Shown in pieces: positions 47,635-55,803 of a stretch of 64,000 bases of DNA. Position numbers and translations under genes: made by a program. Source of the DNA: Lachnospiraceae bacterium (GTDB lineage: Bacteria; Bacillota; Clostridia; Lachnospirales; Lachnospiraceae). The stretch is taken from assembly GCA_902363555.1 (NCBI GenBank), contig CABJAM010000002.1, positions 186,001 through 250,000 of the forward strand, given 5' to 3'. How positions within the stretch are numbered: the stretch's first letter is position 1; every line of letters begins with the position of its first letter. The notes under the pieces are model-generated. The model ran no database searches. It saw only the letters and a list, made by a program, of their open reading frames with translations, and was not told where the DNA came from.

Positions 47635-49779
47635 CTACATATCTGTCGCTTCTGCCGCGGACGTTGGCGTCTCCGTGGACGCGGGCGCTTCCGTTGCCGG
47701 CGCTTCCGTCGCGGGCGGCTCCGTTGCCGGTGGCTCCGTAGCAGGTGGCTCCGTTGTCGGCGGCTGTGTATCCGGCGTATCCGTCTGCGGCGGCTGTGTA
47801 TCCGGCGTATCCGTCTGCGGCGGCTGCGTATCCGGCGTATCCGTCTGCGGTGGCTGCGTCTCATCCGGCTTATCCTGCGAATCCGGCTGAGGCTGTCCAT
47901 TGGAGAAACGGCCCTTAAATATCACCGTACCCTTTTCCGGATCATATAAAATACCGTCGCCATTATACTGGCCCAGAAGGAAGCCGCCGGTATAAACGAT
48001 ACGGCCCGAGCTGTCATAAAGCGTTCCGCTGCCGTCGTACTGGCCGTTGCGCAGGCCGCCCTCGTACACAATAAACGAGGTCACATAATCATATATTTTT
48101 CCATTGCCATTATACTGGTTATTATAAAGCCCGCCCTCGTAGACCAGTTTTCCGTTGACCGGGCTGAATACCTTACCGGTTCCGGTCATCTGACCATCCA
48201 CAAACTGACCGTCATAGACGAGCGTTCCGTTGGTATCATACTTTTTACCACTGCCGTTATATGTATCATCGCTGAACTCTCCGTCATAAACAAGAGTGCC
48301 ATTGATGTATTCCTTGCCCTTACCGCTCTTTTTTCCCTTGGAAAATTCGCCCTCATAGGTGACCTTACCGTAGGAATCGTAGAGCTTGCCGTCGCCCTCG
48401 TAAAGACCATCCACGATCTCGCCCTCGAACACCAGCTTGCCAGTCTCGTCAAAGACCTTACTCTTTCCGGCGTATTCGCCCTCGGTAAACTCGCCCTCAT
48501 AAATGAGCTTGCCGGTACTGTCATAAAGCTTTCCCTTGCCGTCATACAGCCCCTTGACAAAGCTTCCTTCGTAGATCAGCTTCCCCTTTTCATCGTAAAG
48601 CTTTCCTTCACCCTCATAAACGCCGGCCACGAACGCCCCCTCGTAAAGAAGGTTTCCCTTTTCGTCGTAGAGCTTTCCTTCACCGTCGTACAGGCCGTCC
48701 TTGATCTGGCCCTCATAGAGGATTTTATTATTTTTTCCGGTGATCACCGTCGTTCCAGTGACAAGCTGATCCGCCACAAAGGTTCCTTTATCAACAACCT
48801 TACCCTGCTCATAGGATTCGCCCTCGCCCTCTCTCTTTCCCTTGGCGAAACCGCCTTTGTAAATGAGCTGTTTATCCTCATAGAGCATGCCGTCACCGTC
48901 ATAAAGACCTGCTTTAAAGCCGCCCTCATAAATCAGCCGCTCTTTTGAATCATAAAGCTGCCCTGAGCCTTCATAAAGATTTTGTACAAAGTCTCCCTGA
49001 TATTTAATCTTCCCATTATCGTGATAGAGCACGCCCCGGCCCTCATAAAGCCCCTGAACAAACTGGCCCTTATAAACCAGCTTTCCATTGTCATCATAGC
49101 TCTCCCCGTTGCCCTCATACAGACCGTCGAGAAAATCGCCTTTATAGATCAGCGTGCCATCTTCGTTATAAAGCATGCCGCTGCCGGAATACTTATTCAT
49201 CAGAAAATCCCCTTTATAGCAGGTATTTCCCGATGTATAAAAAAGCTCACCGCTGCCGGAGTACATTTCCATAAGGAAATCCCCCTTGTATACAAGGTTG
49301 CTGGCATAGTCGTACAACGTACCGTAACCGCATATTCTTCCGTTTTCCAGGGTTCCCTCAAAAATCACATGACGGCCGGACAGACTGTCGATGAGGCGTA
49401 CCTTTCCGTTATACCCCACCATTTCACTGGAGTTGATGACCATGGTTTTTGTAAAAAAACGGGTCTGTATCCATGGGATTCCAAACTTCACCAGTAAAAT
49501 AGCCAGCACAAGCAACACCATGATCGCGGCAAAGATCAGTTTTTTCGCCACATACCGCTCACCGATAGCCACATATTGTTTCAGGGAGGTCGGTTTTTTT
49601 GTGATATCCTTCATCTCATCCCGGACATCGGCGCTGACCTTATTAACGATCGTTGTGGGATTAGCCGCAGCCCGGGCTTTACGGGCTTTCTGGGAAAACG
49701 GCTGGGTTATCTGCCTAGCAACCTTCTTGGCCCCGTATGTAAATGATTTTTTAGGGTCCAGATTATCTGTAAACTTCAT
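47635..49779 (-). CDS. Membrane-anchored MORN-repeat protein with Pro/Thr-rich tail
   Basis: The 714-residue protein has a basic cytosolic N-terminus (1-80), a TM (about 81-103), and about twenty MORN-type repeats (about 125-610; units like 'YEGEFKDGLYDGEGKLYDEKG', 22-23 residues each). The tail (about 625-714) is Pro/Thr/Glu-rich with 'DTQPPQTDTP' and 'PPATE' repeats. The DNA repeats are 30 and 15 bp (about 47690-47870). A positive N-terminus before a single TM predicts the repeats outside the membrane, in the cell-wall space, with no LPXTG sorting signal. MORN repeats bind lipids or act as rigid spacers in other proteins; here a tether or channel lining for the CIS is a guess. Confidence 0.85.
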   Translation of the reverse strand: MKFTDNLDPKKSFTYGAKKVARQITQPFSQKARKARAAANPTTIVNKVSADVRDEMKDITKKPTSLKQYVAIGERYVAKKLIFAAIMVLLVLAILLVKFGIPWIQTRFFTKTMVINSSEMVGYNGKVRLIDSLSGRHVIFEGTLENGRICGYGTLYDYASNLVYKGDFLMEMYSGSGELFYTSGNTCYKGDFLMNKYSGSGMLYNEDGTLIYKGDFLDGLYEGNGESYDDNGKLVYKGQFVQGLYEGRGVLYHDNGKIKYQGDFVQNLYEGSGQLYDSKERLIYEGGFKAGLYDGDGMLYEDKQLIYKGGFAKGKREGEGESYEQGKVVDKGTFVADQLVTGTTVITGKNNKILYEGQIKDGLYDGEGKLYDEKGNLLYEGAFVAGVYEGEGKLYDEKGKLIYEGSFVKGLYDGKGKLYDSTGKLIYEGEFTEGEYAGKSKVFDETGKLVFEGEIVDGLYEGDGKLYDSYGKVTYEGEFSKGKKSGKGKEYINGTLVYDGEFSDDTYNGSGKKYDTNGTLVYDGQFVDGQMTGTGKVFSPVNGKLVYEGGLYNNQYNGNGKIYDYVTSFIVYEGGLRNGQYDGSGTLYDSSGRIVYTGGFLLGQYNGDGILYDPEKGTVIFKGRFSNGQPQPDSQDKPDETQPPQTDTPDTQPPQTDTPDTQPPQTDTPDTQPPTTEPPATEPPATEPPATEAPATEAPASTETPTSAAEATDM

Positions 49780-49782
49780 TGA

Positions 49783-50694
49783 TCAATCACTCCATCCGCT
49801 CTCCGTCATACCATTATCTAAAATATCCACAGTGCCTATATAGTCGTAGCGGTCCACCGGTTGCACGGCGGCTCCGGACGAAGCCGCCGTGACCAGATCG
49901 CGGATACTCATTATCAGATACACTAAGGCTGCCAGCGCCAGTGCCAGCATCAGCAGGCGCTTTAACCAGTTCAGCCCCTTTTTCAGTACCGCCCATGCCT
50001 TAAACGGCCGTGTCCGCGGCGTTGCCAGCTCCAGAGCGTCCTTTTGCCGAAGGACAGCATAATATCGGTTAAACCGGTAAAAAATATCCAGCCAGTTTTC
50101 GTATTCGCCTTTTTCCAGCCAGGCAAGATATTCCTGGATTTCAGGGCAGCTATTTTTTTCCAGCTCCTCGGAAAATATCCGGCGGAACACATCGTCAATA
50201 TTAAGGCCAGCTTCCGCTATTGTATAATCGGACATCCGGCTGGCATAAGCCAGCTCATAGTTAAACCGCACGCTCAGGTCCGGCGACACCGTAATGTGCT
50301 CCAGCAGCAGCCCGTCTGCCGCCATGGATACCGGCATATTCAAATAGACGAGTCTCTCCAGCAGCTTATGTGCGATTTCCAGGCGCTCGTAAAAGCTGCA
50401 CCGCTCCTGCAAAAGCTTATCCATCAACGTCTTATAGGTACTGTGGATAAACACAAAATTCAGCCGGCTCTCAAACGTAAAGCACTCCACAAAATCCGTA
50501 AATTTATTCTCATCCACATTATCCGTAAAAAAGCGCAGCAGCTTCTGGCACAGACCTAAATCCTTCACACGGATAACGGTGTATTCCCGCCGGCTTTTAT
50601 CCTGAGCCCTCTGGCATATGTAAACATCCCGGACGGTATTGGACAGGACATGCCGGATCACAACGTAATCCGAGTCATATGTACGAATCATCAT
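49783..50694 (-). CDS. Membrane protein with kinase-like (probable pseudokinase) domain
   Basis: The 303-residue protein seems to follow the protein kinase fold over residues about 8-230: 'YVVIRHVLSNTVRDVYICQR' as N-lobe, 'EYTVIRVKD' where the ATP-binding Lys would be, 'FVFIHSTYKTLMDKLL' as hinge, and 'LLEHITVSPDLSVRFNYELAYAS' where HRD...N...DFG belongs. Neither HRD nor DFG is kept, so catalysis is doubtful. A TM (about 246-264) and a 39-residue outer tail follow. The assignment is by pattern and is tentative; a different alpha/beta fold is possible. It lies between the MORN gene and the CIS-associated protein, recalling kinase-phosphatase control in some type VI systems. Confidence 0.6.
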   Translation of the reverse strand: MMIRTYDSDYVVIRHVLSNTVRDVYICQRAQDKSRREYTVIRVKDLGLCQKLLRFFTDNVDENKFTDFVECFTFESRLNFVFIHSTYKTLMDKLLQERCSFYERLEIAHKLLERLVYLNMPVSMAADGLLLEHITVSPDLSVRFNYELAYASRMSDYTIAEAGLNIDDVFRRIFSEELEKNSCPEIQEYLAWLEKGEYENWLDIFYRFNRYYAVLRQKDALELATPRTRPFKAWAVLKKGLNWLKRLLMLALALAALVYLIMSIRDLVTAASSGAAVQPVDRYDYIGTVDILDNGMTESGWSD

Positions 50695-50696
50695 AA

Positions 50697-52442
50697 TTAA
50701 TCACCATTTACTTTTTCTTCCGATGGTTCGCGCACGATAACAAATATGGAGGCTCTTACTTCCGGATAGGCCACGCTCTGTGCCGTCACCTCATACACAC
50801 CGGTTGTGTTGGGCGCTGTATACAGACCGTTATTATCAATCGTTCCACAGTTATCTCTCACAGACCATTTCAGGCGCTTATCCTTCAGGTTTGAACAAAT
50901 GGCTTCCAGATAATAGCTTTCCCGTGTTTTCAGGTTCAGGACATTGGGCTTGATAAATATTTTACGTTCCTTCTTCTCGGCAATATATTCTCCGGTATCT
51001 TTAATCACCGTCCAGTGGACCCGTATGGATTCTTTCATCGTTTCAGCCACAGCCCGCACGCCGATGACAAAGCTTCCTTTATCCCGCCAAAGCCGGGCCG
51101 CCAGCTCCACCACCGGCTCTGTATTTTCAAACACCTCCGAGGAACCGTACAGCTCTGAATCATCCTCATCGACCAGACTTAATATGATCGTAGCCTGACC
51201 GATACCAAGACCATGGGTGATCTCCTCCGAGTAAAAACGTTTTCCACGCACAGCCTTTTCGCCGAGATGGATCACCGTTTCTCCCTGGGCATATTTTAAA
51301 GCACTCTCATCCCCGCCGAACCGGTGCTCCGGCCCCGGAGCGCCGCTGTGGCCTTTGCCGCCCTGCTGATTTTCCAGCAGGTCCAGCCGGGCCGCCAGAA
51401 GATCATTGGCGGACACATATTGATGGAAAGGCATATTTTCCACCTTCTGAATGACATAGGAGCCTCCGGCCTGTATGAGCGAAATTTTGGCAAGATAAAT
51501 ACTCTGCTGAAAATTATTTTTCAAAAAGGTTTCCATATTTTCCTGATAATAATTTTTCTCAAGACTCTTACTGTCCGTATCGGCCGTAATATGGAAAATC
51601 TGATGGCCCTGGGCTTTTGCCGTAAGCTGGCGCTGCTCCACAGACAGGCGGAAGCTGTCCTCCTCAATATCCACAGCCCCTTCCGTGTTGACAACCTCGT
51701 GGACGTCCAGCATATAGGTGATCTCATACCGGGTGGAGCGCTCAAAAAACGCCTCATTAAAGGACACCTTGACGCTGGATTTCCCCTCATGGGAACAGCA
51801 GGACAACTGCAGGTCATAAGAGAAAGCGAAAAGCTGCTGCTGGCCCATATTTTCAACTTCGATTTTAAGCGGTACCTTCTGCCCGGACTGAGTAAATCGG
51901 GGCACCATCTGCCGGATACGGATGCCATTTCCCCAGTAAATGGTCCGGATATCGGTGTAAAGCTCCTGGGCGCTCAAATGGTCCGCCTCCGGCTCCTTAT
52001 CGGTTAAAAACAGTCGATAGCCCTCCCGGACTTTGTTATAATCGGTTTCGGAGACAGCCGTATTTTTACCGGCCACGTTATAGACCGGTTCCACGGCCTC
52101 CTCCTTATATTCCAGACACAGGTATAAAAAGCTCTGACTGGACTGGGGCTGGGCATAGGCGTCGTACCCGTCGATCAACGACAGCTTTTTTATCACAGGA
52201 TTATCGATAACGATCTCCCTGCCCGAATAATCCAGCGCCAGACCACGCTCCACGGAAATGGAAAAATCGTCCACCAAAAGCACATACATTCCGGCGACAA
52301 CGCCGCTGCCATAGAGGAACCGGTTCATAGTCCGGCGTTTGTCATTCATATATTTTTGTTCCAATTCAAAATCATTCACCGACAGAAGCTTGCCGTAATA
52401 ATACTTATTGCGCTCAAAAGGAAAAAGCTTTGAATTTTTCAC
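50697..52442 (-). CDS. CIS-associated structural protein with C-terminal Ig-like domain
   Basis: The 581-residue protein begins with 'LFPFERNKYYYGKLLSVNDFELEQKYMNDKRRTMNRFLYGSGVVAGM', a signature of a protein found regularly in CIS and phage-tail-like clusters next to tail protein I. A beta-rich middle follows, then a Ser/Gly linker near 'QQGGKGHSGAPGPEHR'. Residues about 490-570 form a bacterial Ig-like domain ('RESYYLEAICSNLKDKRLKWSV', 'GLYTAPNTTGVYEVTAQSV'). Ig-like ends in tail proteins often bind surfaces, so a baseplate-side or fibre-like role is plausible. GTG start with GAGGAT at 8 bases. The gene runs 3 bases before the kinase-like gene. Confidence 0.75.
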   Translation of the reverse strand: MKNSKLFPFERNKYYYGKLLSVNDFELEQKYMNDKRRTMNRFLYGSGVVAGMYVLLVDDFSISVERGLALDYSGREIVIDNPVIKKLSLIDGYDAYAQPQSSQSFLYLCLEYKEEAVEPVYNVAGKNTAVSETDYNKVREGYRLFLTDKEPEADHLSAQELYTDIRTIYWGNGIRIRQMVPRFTQSGQKVPLKIEVENMGQQQLFAFSYDLQLSCCSHEGKSSVKVSFNEAFFERSTRYEITYMLDVHEVVNTEGAVDIEEDSFRLSVEQRQLTAKAQGHQIFHITADTDSKSLEKNYYQENMETFLKNNFQQSIYLAKISLIQAGGSYVIQKVENMPFHQYVSANDLLAARLDLLENQQGGKGHSGAPGPEHRFGGDESALKYAQGETVIHLGEKAVRGKRFYSEEITHGLGIGQATIILSLVDEDDSELYGSSEVFENTEPVVELAARLWRDKGSFVIGVRAVAETMKESIRVHWTVIKDTGEYIAEKKERKIFIKPNVLNLKTRESYYLEAICSNLKDKRLKWSVRDNCGTIDNNGLYTAPNTTGVYEVTAQSVAYPEVRASIFVIVREPSEEKVNGD

Positions 52443-52465
52443 GATGTTATCCTCACTTTCATCTA

Positions 52466-53614
52466 CTATATCTGCATTCCCGCCGATTCGCCCACAGTGG
52501 CAAAATTCAGCATGGAAAATCCATTCAATTCAAAGGACCTGTACTGGGACAAAACGCTGTTGATCCCCAAATAGGAATAGCTGTCCAGCAAAATGTACGG
52601 CCGCAGCGTCACCAGCCGAAACTCCATCCAGGCCGGCTTAACATCCTCAATAATTTTTTGCAGATCGGCAAACTCCCTGGCCGTGGGCAGGCAGGACGCC
52701 TGTATAATAATTAAAAACACATTGGGCTCGGTTCCGTAAAGCTCCCGCAGCAGCTTATACATCTGTGGATCACCAGAAAACCGCTCCAGTTGGTGAGGCT
52801 CCACGATCAGCGGCTGCTCCCCGGTATACAGCCGGACAAACGCCGCTATTCCCTGCTTTGTTCCACGCCTGCGGTAAAGCTGTGGAGCATGGCTCACAAG
52901 AAACCGGAGTTTTTCACCGGACCATATCTTTGTCTGGTGTATACCAAGCCAGTCCGCCAGCCACCGCAGTGTCTCCTCATCCGCAGCCTCCGGGTCCAGG
53001 CAGCCGGGAATCCCTTCGATCTCCTTGCTCATATCGTCATACAACGACTGAAATATGGCCAGATACCGGTTTAAAAAGGTATCCCCCGCTTCTCTGCGGT
53101 CATAGACCTCCGGCAGATAATTAAGCCATGACTGCTCCGGAAAATAGACCATCAATTCACCGATACCTGTATCGGTGTCTCCAAAGCCATAAAGCTCGGC
53201 CATAAACCACATATACCTGCCCCTAACCTGGTGGAGCAATATGTCGGTACCGTTTTCCACCTCCAGCATGAGGTAAGGCGCAAATAGCTGCTTTTTTTCC
53301 GCCACATCCATCACCGACGCCGGAAGCAGAAGCTGTTCACTAATATCGACCGGCTGATCCCCATTAAAAATCACCGGCGAATCCGACGCATAAAAGCTCA
53401 AACGGAAGGGGCCCTCATGGCCGCCGCGCAGTTTTAAGGTCAGACGGTGCCATGCGCAGCCGTCCTCCAGGCCGTCAAGAAGCCGGGAAATAAATACGCC
53501 ATAGCCGGTTCCTGACATATCCGGCCGCAATCCATCGCCGCCGCACTTAAGCCCCTGCATATACCCCCGCCGGTAATCCATCTCTTTATTAAATACATAA
53601 TATTTTGCGGCCAT
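52466..53614 (-). CDS. Phage tail protein I-like baseplate protein
   Basis: The 382-residue protein matches the tail protein I type of CIS ('WLNYLPEVYDRREAGDTFLNRYLAIFQSLYDDMSKEI', 'LRWLADWLGI', 'RRRGTKQGIAAFVRLYTGEQPLIVE'). In P2-like tails gpI forms part of the baseplate wedge and connects to fibres. An N-terminal region of about 140 residues is a beta-rich extra domain. It follows the second baseplate-J-like gene by 26 bases. Confidence 0.87.
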   Translation of the reverse strand: MAAKYYVFNKEMDYRRGYMQGLKCGGDGLRPDMSGTGYGVFISRLLDGLEDGCAWHRLTLKLRGGHEGPFRLSFYASDSPVIFNGDQPVDISEQLLLPASVMDVAEKKQLFAPYLMLEVENGTDILLHQVRGRYMWFMAELYGFGDTDTGIGELMVYFPEQSWLNYLPEVYDRREAGDTFLNRYLAIFQSLYDDMSKEIEGIPGCLDPEAADEETLRWLADWLGIHQTKIWSGEKLRFLVSHAPQLYRRRGTKQGIAAFVRLYTGEQPLIVEPHQLERFSGDPQMYKLLRELYGTEPNVFLIIIQASCLPTAREFADLQKIIEDVKPAWMEFRLVTLRPYILLDSYSYLGINSVLSQYRSFELNGFSMLNFATVGESAGMQI

Positions 53615-53640
53615 GAATACTCACCTTCCATTACACAAAA

Positions 53641-55734
53641 TTAATTAATACTGATGTTATACTGTATATCGTAAAGATCCAGCAATCCGCCCGGAGGAAG
53701 CACGATATCGCCCCCCATGGTGCGCATTACCCGGCTGCCAGAAGCCTCCATAGAAAAGGCCTCCATCGTTTCAACATTTTCCAGGCGGTCCAAAAGCTCA
53801 TAAATGCTGCTGTGGGAAATCGTTTGGCCAAAATCTACGGAATATTTGTAAAAATATGTATTTAAGGTCCGGACAATGGCCTCCCGGTCATACATGTAAT
53901 TATTCCTGCCCTTACATTCCACAAAAACATCCAGGTGCACGTACTCCGGGGATATCAGCCGGATGTCTGTACCGATCATCCGCCGCTCCTCCAGCCATGT
54001 GTAGATATTTTTCATATAAGCCGGTCCTAGACACGGATTTTTCTGCAATGAAAAGGGCTTGACGACAAGCGTAACGGCACATCCTGCCAAGCGCGTCTGA
54101 CCCGCAGCTTCGGCCGGATAAATTGCTTTACAGTTTTCAATCATCAGGCCCGGCGTCTGCCGCACCGCCGTCTCATAATCCTCGCCGGTAACAAGGGCGC
54201 CATTGCTGTACAACGCCTTTTTCGCCCGCAGAAAGCATTCGTCCGCTGCCTCCATATCCCGTCCGAAATCAGCATTATTTTGATTTGTTACTAAAATATC
54301 GGAAACCCCGTCCTCAAGACGGTCAATTTTATTCTTCTTTACATTTCCCCGGGCGCCCTCACAGGTGGCAAAGGCAGTGATCAGCACATTCCCCTCCGGG
54401 GCCATGCCGTGGATACAATCCCCAAAAATCAGGCGTCCTCTGTCCAGATCCAGACGGTAGTGTCGGCTTTCCGGCCCGGAGCAGTCAAAGTCCTCCACCC
54501 GCTCCCAGACCCGCAAAGCGCCGCTCGTTCCCGGTTCCTCTACCATCAGCTCAAAGGCGTCACCATAAATTCCTCCATCCTCCAGCAAAAATTCCTGCCC
54601 CGGCAGGCCATTGCCCACACCGGCAATCTGGTTTGAATCAAAGGCGTCATTCCAGGACAATATCCGTACCTGCTCCGGAGCCTCCCCATCCGGGTCCGCT
54701 CCAAGGATAATATCCCAAAAACGATCCCTGCGCTCCACGGTGAAATTATCATAAATATAAAAATTACCGTTGGCGGGCAGAAGGACCGCCATATTTTGTT
54801 CGTTAAGACGGTTGATCTCAATGCTACACACACACTGGGAGCCCCTGGGGCGGCAATGCGCATCCTGGCTCAGAGCATAGTGGCAGGTCTGGATGGCTTC
54901 GACCATGTTCATGGAGATATTGTATAATACCGGAGCCACATCATACTCCGATGCCGCCAGCCGCGCTCTTAGAAAATATCCCCCGGCCTGCGCAACCTGC
55001 GTTTTTTCCATAGGATGCTCCAGCACAAAGGATACCCATCCGCTCTGCAAAAAGCCCCGGGTCGCGTCCACTGGACTTTCGCATGCCGTCCAGCCATTTA
55101 TTGCAGCGTATTCCCAGACCACATCCGACAGCGGGATAAAGTGATCCGTATCCGCTATGGGATTTCGACGGACACTGCGGTCATTGCGCACACCGATATA
55201 GATGGCCAGCGGACAGTTTTGGGGCAGCGGTTCATCAAACATCATATAAAAGCAGCTGCCACTTTCCGCATTTTTTCCAAACACGGGGATATGCAGCGTT
55301 TTTGTCATTTTTAAAAGCCTTCGGTCAAATACCGTGCCGCCGTTTTCCGACGGACAGATACAGGCGGAAATATCATTGGCCGTCAGAAAACGCGCTGCCG
55401 TATTTTCAAAACATATTCCGGAGGCGAAAAACCGGGTCAGCGGGGGCAGCATCTGCGCTTTGGAGCAGCTCAGGCTTACCTGGACCCGGGCTGGCTGCAC
55501 GGGCTGCCTGGTCATACCCAAAAGCTTCAGATATTTATCCAGATGGCGCTCCCCAATGAAATTCATCCGATACTGAGCGATTTCCTTAAAGAACGCAAAC
55601 AGCTCACTCAAAGTGATCCCCGGATCATGGTAATTGAAATCCGTCCACTCAGGATAATAGCTGGCGATCAAATTTCTGGCCTCCTCGACCAGATCTTCAA
55701 ATTTTTCATTATCAAGATTAATATCTGTCAACAT
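53641..55734 (-). CDS. Baseplate J-like wedge protein (Pvc12-type)
   Basis: The 697-residue protein is the second, smaller baseplate J/gp6-like protein of CIS. It begins 'FEDLVEEARNLIASYYPEWTDFNYHDPGITLSELFAFFKEIAQYRMNFIGERHLDKYLKLLGM', the typical opening of such wedge proteins. Its C-terminal half has 'YSNGALVTGEDYETAVRQTPGLMIENCKAIYP' and 'VTLVVKP', the J-like fold. It builds the baseplate ring with the larger copy upstream. ATG 55734 follows CAGGAGG. Confidence 0.88.
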   Translation of the reverse strand: MLTDINLDNEKFEDLVEEARNLIASYYPEWTDFNYHDPGITLSELFAFFKEIAQYRMNFIGERHLDKYLKLLGMTRQPVQPARVQVSLSCSKAQMLPPLTRFFASGICFENTAARFLTANDISACICPSENGGTVFDRRLLKMTKTLHIPVFGKNAESGSCFYMMFDEPLPQNCPLAIYIGVRNDRSVRRNPIADTDHFIPLSDVVWEYAAINGWTACESPVDATRGFLQSGWVSFVLEHPMEKTQVAQAGGYFLRARLAASEYDVAPVLYNISMNMVEAIQTCHYALSQDAHCRPRGSQCVCSIEINRLNEQNMAVLLPANGNFYIYDNFTVERRDRFWDIILGADPDGEAPEQVRILSWNDAFDSNQIAGVGNGLPGQEFLLEDGGIYGDAFELMVEEPGTSGALRVWERVEDFDCSGPESRHYRLDLDRGRLIFGDCIHGMAPEGNVLITAFATCEGARGNVKKNKIDRLEDGVSDILVTNQNNADFGRDMEAADECFLRAKKALYSNGALVTGEDYETAVRQTPGLMIENCKAIYPAEAAGQTRLAGCAVTLVVKPFSLQKNPCLGPAYMKNIYTWLEERRMIGTDIRLISPEYVHLDVFVECKGRNNYMYDREAIVRTLNTYFYKYSVDFGQTISHSSIYELLDRLENVETMEAFSMEASGSRVMRTMGGDIVLPPGGLLDLYDIQYNISIN

Positions 55735-55803
55735 CCGACTGCCTCCTGCAACAATTACGCTTTCATACGGTCTACACTCAAATGTACAGACCTGTCTATA
55801 CGG

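Noticed and set aside
47675..47890. Plus-strand frame with Gly/Ser/Val repeats
   Set aside because: It mirrors the Pro/Thr repeat tail of the MORN protein on the other strand.
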